Positions 1 through 6,718 of a stretch of 7,612 bases of DNA are shown one piece after another. Both the position numbers and the translations under genes were made by a program. This DNA comes from Sulfuricella sp. (GTDB lineage: Bacteria > Pseudomonadota > Gammaproteobacteria > Burkholderiales > Sulfuricellaceae): positions 1 to 7,612 of the forward strand of contig JAUYSN010000009.1 in assembly GCA_030696235.1 (NCBI GenBank). The letters run 5' to 3'. The notes beneath the pieces were generated by a model. That model was not told the origin of the DNA, searched no databases, and worked only from the letters and a program-made list of their open reading frames with translations. Positions within the stretch are counted from its first letter, which is position 1. Each line of letters opens with the position of its first letter.

Positions 1-1
1 C

Positions 2-496
2 GAGTCGGGGCAGCCGCTGGTGCTGCAGGGCATCATGGTGGATGTCACCAAGAGCAAACAGATGGAACAGGAACTCAGGGAGCACCGCCACCGCCTCGAG
101 GAACTGGTGATGAAGCGTACCAATATGCTGACCAAGGCCAACGAGCAGTTGCGCCAGGACATTATCGCGCGCAAACAGGGGGAGGAGGCGCTGTATGAAG
201 AAAAGGAGCGCGCCCGGGTGACTCTGGCCTCGATCGGCGATGCCGTCATCAGCACCGATGCCGTGGGCTGCATCAAGCACATGAACCCGGCGGCGGAACG
301 GCTCACCGGCTGGAGCGGGGCAGAAGCGTTATCCCAGCCGCTGGAGCGGGTCATCCACGTCGCCGACGAAGCCGCCCACAGCACCCTGATCCGCCGCGAC
401 GGCAGCGAACTCGCCATCACCCAGTCCAAGGCGTCGATCCATGACCGAAACGGCAAGGTGGCGGGCGGCGTGATCGTGTTTCGCGCTGTCGGCTAG
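2..496 (+). CDS. PAS-domain signalling protein, C-terminal part (5' end outside window)
   Basis: The reading frame is open from base 2, so the gene starts upstream of the window; the GTG at 20 is an internal codon, not a likely start. About 164 residues are visible. The first stretch (GIMVDVTKSKQ) looks like the end of a PAS/PAC sensor domain. A charged heptad-rich linker follows (roughly residues 20-70, with MEQELREHRHRLEELV), typical of signalling helices. A last PAS domain then starts at IGDAVISTDA and has the NPAAERLTGW motif. The protein stops at VIVFRAVG, exactly where a PAC motif (usually FRDVT) ends, and no kinase, GGDEF or EAL domain follows. The last PAS is about 20 residues shorter than I expect between PLERV and RRDG, so it may be degenerate. 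The output domain, if any, must lie upstream. It is convergent with the minus-strand tRNA. The PAS assignment is solid; the pathway and ligand are unknown. Confidence 0.8.
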   Translation, partial: ESGQPLVLQGIMVDVTKSKQMEQELREHRHRLEELVMKRTNMLTKANEQLRQDIIARKQGEEALYEEKERARVTLASIGDAVISTDAVGCIKHMNPAAERLTGWSGAEALSQPLERVIHVADEAAHSTLIRRDGSELAITQSKASIHDRNGKVAGGVIVFRAVG

Positions 497-571
497 TGGA
501 ATGCTGCGGTGTTGAGCGCCGGCTCCTGGCGCGGGATATAACCCGTATGGCGAAAGTGTCACGCGCCTGCC

Positions 572-605
572 GAAAAAGCAAAAAGGCCAATCCGAAGATT
601 GGCCT
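572..605 (-). terminator. Rho-independent terminator after tRNA-Pro
   Basis: On the minus strand a perfect 9-bp stem, AGGCCAATC/GATTGGCCT, closes a TTCG tetraloop and runs into TTTTGCTTTTT. It lies 16 bases beyond the encoded CCA of tRNA-Pro. The plus strand lacks a comparable T-run after the stem, so it mainly serves the tRNA (and possibly merR) transcript rather than the convergent PAS gene. Confidence 0.9.
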
Positions 606-620
606 AACTGTTTAAATCAA

Positions 621-698
<78 letters not shown>

Positions 699-707
699 AG
701 AAACGGC

Positions 708-713
708 ATTATA
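708..713 (-). promoter_or_regulatory. -10 box of the tRNA-Pro promoter
   Basis: The minus strand has a perfect TATAAT whose 3' edge is 9 bases before the mature tRNA 5' end, placing the predicted transcription start within a few bases of it. No good TTGACA-like -35 is seen at 16-18 bases upstream; that position overlaps the end of the merR-like gene. Either the promoter relies on the -10, or the tRNA is also made by readthrough from the genes upstream. Confidence 0.6.
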
Positions 714-733
714 GCCGAAACCTCCGGGCTCGG

Positions 734-1117
734 CTAGAGGCGGAGCAGTTCCAGCACGCTTTTGATTTCCCGCCTTAGCAGTGCCAGATCCATTGCAGGA
801 CCTGCTTCAGGCATGGCGTCTGCGACCACTGCCGGCGCTTTTCGCTCACCCGCTTCTTCCAGGCGATGGCGCGCGCCGCTGATGGTGAAACCCTGTTCGT
901 ACAGCAGGTCGCGGATGCGGCGCACCAGCAGCACCTCGTGGTGCTGGTAGTAGCGGCGGTTGCCGCGCCGTTTCACCGGCTTGAGCTGGGTGAACTCCTG
1001 CTCCCAGTAGCGCAGTACGTGGGGCTTGACCCCGCACAACTCGCTCACTTCACCGATCGTGAAATAGCGCTTTGCCGGAATCGGCGGTAAATCAGGCTTG
1101 CTTGCGAGTTCCACCAC
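734..1117 (-). CDS. MerR-family transcriptional regulator downstream of ihfA
   Basis: This 127-residue protein has an N-terminal MerR-type winged helix-turn-helix. [21 protein letters not shown] (about 18-38) is the recognition helix region, and [17 protein letters not shown] (about 46-62) is the wing. The [20 protein letters not shown] segment completes the DNA-binding unit. The remaining 40 residues are an Ala/Pro linker and a short leucine-rich helix that could dimerise. No cysteine pattern for metal sensing is seen, so it is not a classical mercury or copper sensor. The GTG start lies inside ihfA, giving a 26-base overlap; GTG at 1114 is an alternative. No strong ribosome site is visible, so translation is probably coupled to ihfA. 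A MerR-like gene after ihfA is common in betaproteobacteria; its target is not known to me. Confidence 0.9.
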   Translation of the reverse strand: MVELASKPDLPPIPAKRYFTIGEVSELCGVKPHVLRYWEQEFTQLKPVKRRGNRRYYQHHEVLLVRRIRDLLYEQGFTISGARHRLEEAGERKAPAVVADAMPEAGPAMDLALLRREIKSVLELLRL

Positions 1118-1418
1118 TTGCGGCCTCTAATTGATAGGATTCTTCCACCATCGCCTTCAGCTTCTGGCTGGCATGAAAGGTCACCACGCGCCGCGCGGTG
1201 ATAGGAATTTCTTCACCGGTTTTGGGATTGCGGCCGGGGCGCTCAGGCTTGTCGCGCAGTTCGAAGTTGCCGAACCCGGACAGCTTGACGCCCTCCCCTT
1301 TTTCCAGGGATACGCGAATCTCTTCAAAGAAGGATTCCACCATGTCCTTGGCTTCCCGTTTGTTCAACCCTACTTTTTCGAACAGCATATCCGCAAGTTC
1401 GGCTTTTGTTAATGTCAT
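1092..1418 (-). CDS. ihfA: Integration host factor subunit alpha
   Basis: IHF-alpha pairs with IHF-beta to bind and sharply bend DNA at specific sites, acting in replication, recombination, transcription and nucleoid structure. The 108-residue protein matches the family size of about 100. It starts [10 protein letters not shown], has the dimerisation helices, and carries [13 protein letters not shown] followed by the beta-ribbon arm [14 protein letters not shown]. The arm includes the intercalating proline (residue 65) expected of IHF/HU proteins. ATG at 1418 is chosen because TGAGGAAC lies just upstream as a ribosome site; its TGA is the pheT stop codon, leaving a 9-base gap. The alpha assignment rests on sequence and on its position after pheT, the usual ihfA location. 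The C-terminal tail ([10 protein letters not shown]) overlaps the start of the merR-like gene. Confidence 0.96.
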   Translation of the reverse strand: MTLTKAELADMLFEKVGLNKREAKDMVESFFEEIRVSLEKGEGVKLSGFGNFELRDKPERPGRNPKTGEEIPITARRVVTFHASQKLKAMVEESYQLEAASGGTRKQA

Positions 1419-1427
1419 GTTCGTTCC

Positions 1428-3785
1428 TCAATTACGTAACTTCGCGCCGTAGCGGGAAGTCAAAACTTCAGCAAGTTGCGCGGTCACCGCGTCTACTTCT
1501 TCATCGGTCAGAGTCTGCCGAGTATCTTGCATCAACACCCGGAATGCAAGACTTTTTTTACCTAAATCAATGCCTTTGCCGCGATAGACATCAAACAACG
1601 CGAGCTCGGCGACGACGTCCGGCAAGTGCTCACTCATGCCGTCAAGCAAGGCCTGCACGCTGACTCCCTCGTCCACGACCACCGCGATATCGCGGCGCAC
1701 CGCCTGAAACTTCGAGATCTCGGCAAACGCCGGAACCCGGCCACGCAGCAGCACGGCCACATCCAGCTCGAACAATACCGGCGCGGCCGGCAGCTCGTAT
1801 TTCTGCTGCCACTTCGGATGCAGCGTGCCTATCCAGCCGAGAAACTCGCCCTCCAGCCACACCTTGGCGCTCTGGCCGGGATGCAACGCCGGATGCGAGG
1901 CGGCCTCGAAGCGGGGAACCAACGGCCAGAAGAGGGCTTCCACATCCGCCTTGGCGTCATAAAAATCCACTCCGCGCACGGCCTCGCCCCACTGCTCGGG
2001 CTTGGCGTTGCCGTAGCACAGGCCGGCGATTCTTTCAGCCTGGTTAAAGCCGTCTGCCGATTGGGTGAAGCAGCACCCGGTTTCAAACAGGCGCACGCGT
2101 TCCTGCTTGCGGTTGAGATTAAAGCACAGGTTATCGATCAGCCCGCCGAACAGGGTCGAGCGCATCACGCCCATCTGGCTGGCGATCGGGTTCTTTAGCG
2201 GCAGCGGACTGTCGTTGCCGGCAATATCGCGCTCCCATGTCGCATCGACAAAACTGTAATTAATTACTTCCTGGTAATCGCGCGCGGTCAGCAGCGCCCG
2301 CAACACATCGCGCCCCCGCGCCGACTCGGACTGGGCCAGCATGTTCAGACTGCCTCTGGGCGGCAGAGCCGGGATGTTGTCGTAGCCGTAGAGCCGCGCC
2401 ATTTCCTCGATCAGGTCGGCCTCGATGGCCAGATCGAAGCGATAGCTCGGCGGTGTGACCAGGTATGCACCGCCGTCTTCGGCAAAAACGAATTGCAAAC
2501 GGGAGAGCAGCGCCGCTATTTGGGCCGCGCTCAAATCTATCCCCAGCACCTGGCTGACGCGCGCCACCCGCAGCCGGATCGGCACACGCTGCGGCAATTC
2601 AGCCGTTACTTCGGTAATCTCGCCTGCCGCGCCACCGCAGATTTCCAGCAGCAACTGCGTGGCTCGCTCCAGCGCGGCGCGCGTTGCGGCGAAATCCACC
2701 CCGCGTTCGAAACGATAGGAAGAATCGGTGGAAAGAGTCAGCCGGCGCGCCTTGCCGGCGATCGTATCCGGGCTGAAGAACGCGCTTTCCAGGAAAATAT
2801 CGACGGTCGAATCAGATACCGCGCTAGCCTGGCCGCCCATCACGCCTGCCAGTGCCAAAGCCTGGGCAGCGTCGCTGATGACCAGCATGTCGGAATCCAG
2901 TACCGCCGTCTGCTGGTTGAGCAGTTCCAGCCGCTCTCCGGAACGGGCGAAACGCACGCGGATGCCACCCTGAATTTTCGCCAGGTCAAACGCATGTAGA
3001 GGCTGCCCCAGTTCCAGCAGAACGTAATTGGTTACGTCCACGACCGCACTGATCGGACGCAGTCCGCTTCTTTTCAGCCGGCGCGCCATCCATTCCGGCG
3101 TCGTTGCCGCCGCATTCAGGCCTTTCAGCACCCGACCGCAGTAACGCGGACAAGCCGCTGGTTCATCCACCGCAACAGCGATCCGGTCAGGGATGGAGGC
3201 AGGCACGACCAGCGCTTTCGGCAGATTCAACGCCGCGCCCGTCACCGCCGCCACTTCGCGCGCCACGCCGGTTACGCTCAGGCAGTCGCTACGGTTGGGA
3301 GTGAGCTTGAGGGTGTACAGCTTGTCGTCAAGGCCGAGATAGTCACGGATCGATTGCCCAACCATCGCATCCGACGACAGCAGCAACAGGCCGCTGCTTT
3401 CATCGGCCAGCCCCAGCTCCTGCTCGGAACACAGCATGCCGAAGGATTCGACGCCGCGCACCTTGGCCTGCTTGATCGCCATCTTCGGCAGTTGCGCGCC
3501 GACCAGGGCGCAGGGAACTTTCGCTCCGGCACGAACATTGGCCGCACCGCACACAACCTGCAACGGCTCGCCGGCGCCGATATTGACCCGGCAGACATTC
3601 AGCCGGTCGGCATCGGGATGTTTCTCCAGCGACAGCACTTCTCCCACCACCACCTTGTCGAAGGGAGGCGCGACCGATTCCAGCGCCTCTACTTCCAGCC
3701 CCGCCATGGTCAGGGCATGGGCGAGCCGGTCACTGTCGAGATCGGGATTGACGTAGGCACGCAGCCAGTTTTCGGAAAATTTCAT
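1428..3785 (-). CDS. pheT: Phenylalanine--tRNA ligase beta subunit
   Basis: This is the beta subunit of the alpha2-beta2 cytoplasmic enzyme that charges tRNA-Phe; it holds tRNA-binding and editing domains. At 785 residues it has full bacterial length. Domains in order: an N-terminal region; an EMAP-like tRNA-binding domain (about 43-150, VVVGEVLSLEKHPDADRL and GMLCSEQELGL); the B3/B4 editing domain (about 210-385, DVTNYVLLELGQPLHAFDL and YRFERGVD); B5 (about 400-475, ending EEMARLYGYDNIP); a catalytic-like core without the active site; and a C-terminal ferredoxin-fold anticodon-binding domain (about 690-785, FQAVRRDIAVVVDE). The ATG directly follows the pheS stop (TGAATG). The nearest purine-rich site, AAGG, is 12 bases away, so translation is probably coupled to pheS. 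No frameshift or missing domain is seen. Confidence 0.98.
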   Translation of the reverse strand: MKFSENWLRAYVNPDLDSDRLAHALTMAGLEVEALESVAPPFDKVVVGEVLSLEKHPDADRLNVCRVNIGAGEPLQVVCGAANVRAGAKVPCALVGAQLPKMAIKQAKVRGVESFGMLCSEQELGLADESSGLLLLSSDAMVGQSIRDYLGLDDKLYTLKLTPNRSDCLSVTGVAREVAAVTGAALNLPKALVVPASIPDRIAVAVDEPAACPRYCGRVLKGLNAAATTPEWMARRLKRSGLRPISAVVDVTNYVLLELGQPLHAFDLAKIQGGIRVRFARSGERLELLNQQTAVLDSDMLVISDAAQALALAGVMGGQASAVSDSTVDIFLESAFFSPDTIAGKARRLTLSTDSSYRFERGVDFAATRAALERATQLLLEICGGAAGEITEVTAELPQRVPIRLRVARVSQVLGIDLSAAQIAALLSRLQFVFAEDGGAYLVTPPSYRFDLAIEADLIEEMARLYGYDNIPALPPRGSLNMLAQSESARGRDVLRALLTARDYQEVINYSFVDATWERDIAGNDSPLPLKNPIASQMGVMRSTLFGGLIDNLCFNLNRKQERVRLFETGCCFTQSADGFNQAERIAGLCYGNAKPEQWGEAVRGVDFYDAKADVEALFWPLVPRFEAASHPALHPGQSAKVWLEGEFLGWIGTLHPKWQQKYELPAAPVLFELDVAVLLRGRVPAFAEISKFQAVRRDIAVVVDEGVSVQALLDGMSEHLPDVVAELALFDVYRGKGIDLGKKSLAFRVLMQDTRQTLTDEEVDAVTAQLAEVLTSRYGAKLRN

Positions 3786-4805
<1,020 letters not shown>

Positions 4806-4835
4806 TTATTTTTCGTCGATGCGGTATGTTTTCAT
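4806..4835 (-). other. Possible upstream mini-ORF (MKTYRIDEK) abutting pheS
   Basis: The minus strand reads ATG, eight further sense codons, then TAA immediately followed by the pheS ATG (TAAATG). The encoded peptide would be MKTYRIDEK. It has no good ribosome site and is not phenylalanine-rich, so it is not a pheM-like attenuator peptide. It could help ribosomes reach pheS, whose own ribosome site is weak, or it may be chance. Confidence 0.25.
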
Positions 4836-4837
4836 TC

Positions 4838-4944
4838 GGCGCAATAACGATTGCGCCCTACGCAGCAGGCGTAGGATGGGCAAGCTTCATCTGCCCACGC
4901 GGATTGGTGGGCACACAAAGCCTTCGGCCTTTGCCCACCCTACG
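4838..4944. repeat. Palindrome-rich intergenic repeat (GTAGGGTGGGC type)
   Basis: This stretch of about 107 bp is built of nested inverted repeats. GGCGCAAT-AACG-ATTGCGCC (4838-4857) is a perfect 8-bp hairpin. CCTACGC/GCGTAGG (4857-4863 with 4869-4875) overlaps it. An outer pair, CGTAGGATGGGCAA (4870-4883) and TTGCCCACCCTACG (4931-4944), matches at 13 of 14 positions. Inside the outer pair, TGGGCA/TGCCCA and GGTGGGC/GCCCACC form two further hairpins, the second around GCCTTCGGC. From memory, GTAGGGTGGGC-type repeats are scattered between genes in many proteobacterial genomes and resemble REP or MITE elements. No transposase gene is present. It occupies the spacer between the second small gene (whose stop it touches) and pheS. 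Confidence 0.7.
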
Positions 4945-5169
4945 CTAAGCGGCTAATAGCGCATGCAAACGGATGGCAGTCGGTTCCTGAACATCTACGG
5001 CCTCGAATAAGGAGGCCGGATAAAGATAATCCTCGCCAGAATCGTCTATGATCCTCATCGTTCCGTGTTGGTCAATGGGCGCAACGACCTCATAGAGACG
5101 CCCAAGTGTTAAATCGTCCGCCGAAAACACGCCGAGGCCTTCACGGGAAACGCAGACCACGAATTTCAT
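4945..5169 (-). CDS. Small acidic protein of unknown function
   Basis: This is a 74-residue protein whose function I do not recognise. It starts MKFVVCVSREG and contains LGRLYEVVAP, MRIIDDSGEDYLYPASLFEAV and a short hydrophobic tail, ALLAA. The DESGEDYLYP-like core looks familiar from conserved hypothetical proteins, and alternating hydrophobic residues suggest a small beta-rich fold. By count it has 12 acidic and 5 basic residues. I chose ATG at 5169 over ATG at 5175 because AAAGGA lies six bases before it and it gives a classic ATGA overlap with the upstream stop. It is probably translated by coupling to the basic-protein gene. Its stop codon abuts the palindromic repeat. It has no signal peptide or membrane segment. 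A basic/acidic overlapping pair recalls toxin-antitoxin modules, but nothing in the sequence proves this. Confidence 0.75.
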   Translation of the reverse strand: MKFVVCVSREGLGVFSADDLTLGRLYEVVAPIDQHGTMRIIDDSGEDYLYPASLFEAVDVQEPTAIRLHALLAA

Positions 5170-5396
5170 AACCATTCCTTTACTTTGAGGTTCACTTTGC
5201 CGATGCCGTGAGCTTCATACCAATGTACCTCTGCCTTTGCCATTCTGCCATCCGGAAGCCGTACCGAGGCGATGCCCTTCTTTTTGCGCCACCGACCGAG
5301 TCCGTAGCGCTTTCGGAGAATCGCAAGGTCGCGGATGCCGTTTCCTTCAGCAATCGTTTCGACTGCTTCGATTAAGCCAATAATTTGAAAATCCAT
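5166..5396 (-). CDS. Small basic protein of unknown function
   Basis: This is a 76-residue protein whose function I do not recognise. It has a hydrophobic first segment (MDFQIIGLIEAVETIAEG), a strongly basic middle (LRKRYGLGRWRKKKG) and a conserved-looking end (LPDGRMAKAEVHWYEAHGIGK...LKVKEWL). The net charge is about +6 by count. The basic middle could contact nucleic acid, but that is inference. ATG at 5396 is preferred; an in-frame TTG three bases earlier is the alternative. The only ribosome-site-like bases are GGG very close to the start. The gene follows the rplT terminator and overlaps the next small gene by 4 bases, so the two probably form a unit. Its third codon positions look visibly richer in A/T than those of pheST, which fits later acquisition but was not measured. 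Confidence 0.75.
   Translation of the reverse strand: MDFQIIGLIEAVETIAEGNGIRDLAILRKRYGLGRWRKKKGIASVRLPDGRMAKAEVHWYEAHGIGKVNLKVKEWL
5176..5181 (-). promoter_or_regulatory. Ribosome binding site deciding the start of the small acidic gene
   Basis: On the minus strand AAAGGA lies six bases before ATG at 5169. It directly abuts the in-frame ATG at 5175, leaving no usable spacing there. The downstream start is therefore favoured. Confidence 0.65.
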
Positions 5397-5402
5397 CAAC
5401 CC

Positions 5403-5430
5403 AGTTTACACGCACTTCATTGAACGTAAA
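5403..5430 (-). promoter_or_regulatory. Candidate promoter for the small-gene pair
   Basis: The minus strand has TTTACG (5430-5425) and TAAACT (5408-5403) separated by 16 bases. Each matches the sigma-70 consensus at four of six positions. The predicted transcription start falls at or next to the ATG at 5396, implying a nearly leaderless mRNA. It lies just downstream of the rplT terminator, where a new promoter would be needed. The match is weak. Confidence 0.3.
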
Positions 5431-5442
5431 ATAAACGGAAAT

Positions 5443-5475
5443 AAAAAAGGAGGCCTCTCAGCCTCCTTTTTCTTT
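5443..5475 (-). terminator. Rho-independent terminator after rplT
   Basis: On the minus strand a stem GGAGGC/GCCTCC with a TGAGAG loop is flanked by an A-run before and TTTTTT after; the A and T runs extend the stem. It starts about 10 bases after the rplT stop. Because of the symmetry it could also act on the plus strand (TTTTTCTTT follows there), although no plus-strand gene reads into it. Confidence 0.9.
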
Positions 5476-5483
5476 ACTGCTGG

Positions 5484-5843
5484 TTAGGCAGCGAGGCGGG
5501 CTTTTACCTGATCCACGATGTGTGCAAATGCGGGCTTGTCGAACACCGCCAGATCGGCCAGAACCTTGCGGTCCACTTCGATTGCGGCTTTCTTCAGACC
5601 ATTCATGAACACGCTGTAAGTCAAGCCCAGTTCGCGAGCTGCCGCGTTGATACGGACGATCCACAGTGCGCGGAATTGACGCTTCTTCTGGCGACGGTCA
5701 CGATAAGCATACTGACCGGCTTTCATCACCGCCTGTTTGGCGATGCGGTATACATTCTTGCGGCGGCCGCGGAAGCCCTTGGCCTGTTCCAGAACTTTCT
5801 TGTGGCGCGCGCGCGCCGTTACACCACGTTTAACTCTTGGCAT
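5484..5843 (-). CDS. rplT: 50S ribosomal protein L20
   Basis: L20 binds 23S rRNA early in assembly of the large subunit and, in well-studied bacteria, represses its own operon by binding the mRNA. The 119-residue protein is of normal length. It starts [24 protein letters not shown], the basic extended N-terminal tail, and continues with the globular part ([20 protein letters not shown], then [24 protein letters not shown]) known to bind rRNA. The ATG at 5843 has a strong AAGGAG eight bases upstream that overlaps the rpmI stop codon TAA, so translation is likely coupled with rpmI. An intrinsic terminator follows at once. Confidence 0.98.
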   Translation of the reverse strand: MPRVKRGVTARARHKKVLEQAKGFRGRRKNVYRIAKQAVMKAGQYAYRDRRQKKRQFRALWIVRINAAARELGLTYSVFMNGLKKAAIEVDRKVLADLAVFDKPAFAHIVDQVKARLAA

Positions 5844-5855
5844 TTTTCAGTCTCC

Positions 5856-6053
5856 TTACGCGTAGGGCATCATGGCGCGAACCGACTTCATGTCGCTCGC
5901 ACAAACCATCGTTGTACCGCGCAGCTGACGCTTGCGCTTGGTGGTTTTCTTGGTCAGGATGTGGCGCAGGTGGGAATGGGTGCGCTTGATACCGCCGCCA
6001 CCCAGAGACTTGAAGCGCTTGGCAGCGCCGCTCTTGGTTTTCATCTTAGGCAT
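5856..6053 (-). CDS. rpmI: 50S ribosomal protein L35
   Basis: This small basic protein of the large ribosomal subunit has 65 residues, the usual length. It starts with the canonical [14 protein letters not shown] and continues [32 protein letters not shown] at 6053 is chosen over the in-frame TTG at 6059 because AGGAG lies exactly six bases before it and the family begins MPK. It is separated from rplT by 12 bases and from infC by a structured spacer of about 120 bases. In E. coli, L20 represses this gene through RNA structures upstream of it; a comparable arrangement seems possible here. Confidence 0.98.
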   Translation of the reverse strand: MPKMKTKSGAAKRFKSLGGGGIKRTHSHLRHILTKKTTKRKRQLRGTTMVCASDMKSVRAMMPYA

Positions 6054-6059
6054 GTTCAA

Positions 6060-6064
6060 CTCCT
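6060..6064 (-). promoter_or_regulatory. Ribosome binding site of rpmI
   Basis: On the minus strand AGGAG lies six bases before the ATG at 6053. This fixes the start at that ATG and rules out the TTG at 6059, which would directly abut it. Confidence 0.85.
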
Positions 6065-6081
6065 ACATTTTAGCTTGATGC

Positions 6082-6163
6082 CAGGCGCTCCCCTGCGGGG
6101 AAACTTGGTAGCCTGAACACCACTTCTTTTTAGCGGTCAACAAAACCAACCTGTTGACCGCTA
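6082..6163 (-). promoter_or_regulatory. Structured infC-rpmI spacer, candidate L20 translational operator
   Basis: On the minus strand the spacer first forms a perfect 12-bp hairpin, TAGCGGTCAACA/TGTTGACCGCTA (6163-6152 with 6142-6131), with a nine-base loop. A second irregular hairpin follows: outer stem CAGGC/GCCTG (6115-6111 with 6086-6082), a 9 x 2 asymmetric internal loop, and inner stem TCCCC/GGGGA around GCA (paired bases 6101-6097 and 6093-6089). Neither hairpin is followed by a T-run on the minus strand, so they are not terminators of this transcript. The first loop (TTGGT) can pair with ACCAA in the internal loop of the second. In E. coli, L20 represses rpmI-rplT by binding a pseudoknot and a stem-loop in this place. 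The role here is inferred from position and shape. Confidence 0.4.
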
Positions 6164-6174
6164 GATTCCTACTA

Positions 6175-6693
6175 CTACTTCTTCTTCGGCGACAACACCA
6201 TCACCATCTGACGGCCTTCCATTTTCGGAAACTGCTCGACCGTACCGTGTTCCATCAGATCGGCCTCAACACGCTTGAGGAGCCGCAAACCGATCTCCTG
6301 ATGCGCCATCTCCCGACCGCGGAAACGCAACGTGATTTTGCACTTGTCGCCCTCTTCCAGAAAACGGATCAGATTGCGCAGCTTGATCAGATAGTCGCCC
6401 TCGTCCGTTCCCGGACGAAACTTCACTTCCTTGACCTTGATCTGTATCTGCTTCAGCTTGGCTTCGTGCTGCTTCTTGCTTTCGCGGTATTTGAACTTGC
6501 CGTAATCCATCAAACGGCACACCGGCGGCTGGGCTTGCGGAGCGATCTCGACCAGGTCGATCTCGGCATCTTCCGCCATTTTCATGGCCTCGGCCAGGCT
6601 AACTATGCCAAGCGGCTCACCTTCCACACCGACCAAACGAATCTCGGGCGCAGTAATTTCGCCATTGATTCGTGATTCTTTTTCCTGAGCGAT
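6175..6693 (-). CDS. infC: Translation initiation factor IF-3 (ATC start codon)
   Basis: IF-3 binds the 30S subunit, prevents premature 50S joining and checks the start codon and initiator tRNA. From the ATC at 6693 the product is 172 residues: (M)[61 protein letters not shown] (end of the N domain), a lysine-rich linker helix (about 80-95), and the C domain [40 protein letters not shown], ending SPKKK. No ATG, GTG or TTG lies in frame upstream of the TTG at 6636, which would cut off the conserved N-terminal RINGEI segment. GGAGG stands seven bases before the ATC, so ATC is the start. E. coli infC uses ATT and is autoregulated through it. The gene follows thrS after 25 bases and ends with three TAG codons in a row. 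Confidence 0.97.
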   Translation of the reverse strand: MAQEKESRINGEITAPEIRLVGVEGEPLGIVSLAEAMKMAEDAEIDLVEIAPQAQPPVCRLMDYGKFKYRESKKQHEAKLKQIQIKVKEVKFRPGTDEGDYLIKLRNLIRFLEEGDKCKITLRFRGREMAHQEIGLRLLKRVEADLMEHGTVEQFPKMEGRQMVMVLSPKKK

Positions 6694-6700
6694 AGCAAAA

Positions 6701-6705
6701 CCTCC
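6701..6705 (-). promoter_or_regulatory. Strong ribosome binding site of infC
   Basis: On the minus strand GGAGG lies seven bases before the ATC at 6693. No ATG, GTG or TTG is available at this distance, so the site identifies ATC as the initiation codon. Confidence 0.9.
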
Positions 6706-6718
6706 AAAATCAAAAAAA

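Noticed and set aside
1626..2198. Long plus-strand open frame (190 codons) opposite pheT
   Set aside because: It is a shadow of the GC-rich pheT coding strand. The product looks like the reverse of pheT codons, has no recognisable domain, and pheT is intact and full length here.
4838..4944. CRISPR array
   Set aside because: The repeats are inverted and nested, with no regularly spaced direct repeats or unique spacers.
5520..6116. Plus-strand open frame (198 codons) opposite rplT, rpmI and the infC-rpmI spacer
   Set aside because: It lies antisense to two essential ribosomal protein genes, shows no family resemblance, and is explained by codon bias on the other strand.
6131..6163. The 12-bp hairpin between infC and rpmI as an intrinsic terminator
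   Set aside because: On the minus strand it is followed by AAAAAG, not a T-run. On the plus strand GATTCC follows and no gene reads into it.
6694..6718. T-run after the thrS stop as a possible terminator
   Set aside because: No stable hairpin precedes the TTTTTTT on the minus strand, and the infC ribosome site follows directly, so it is only an AT-rich spacer.
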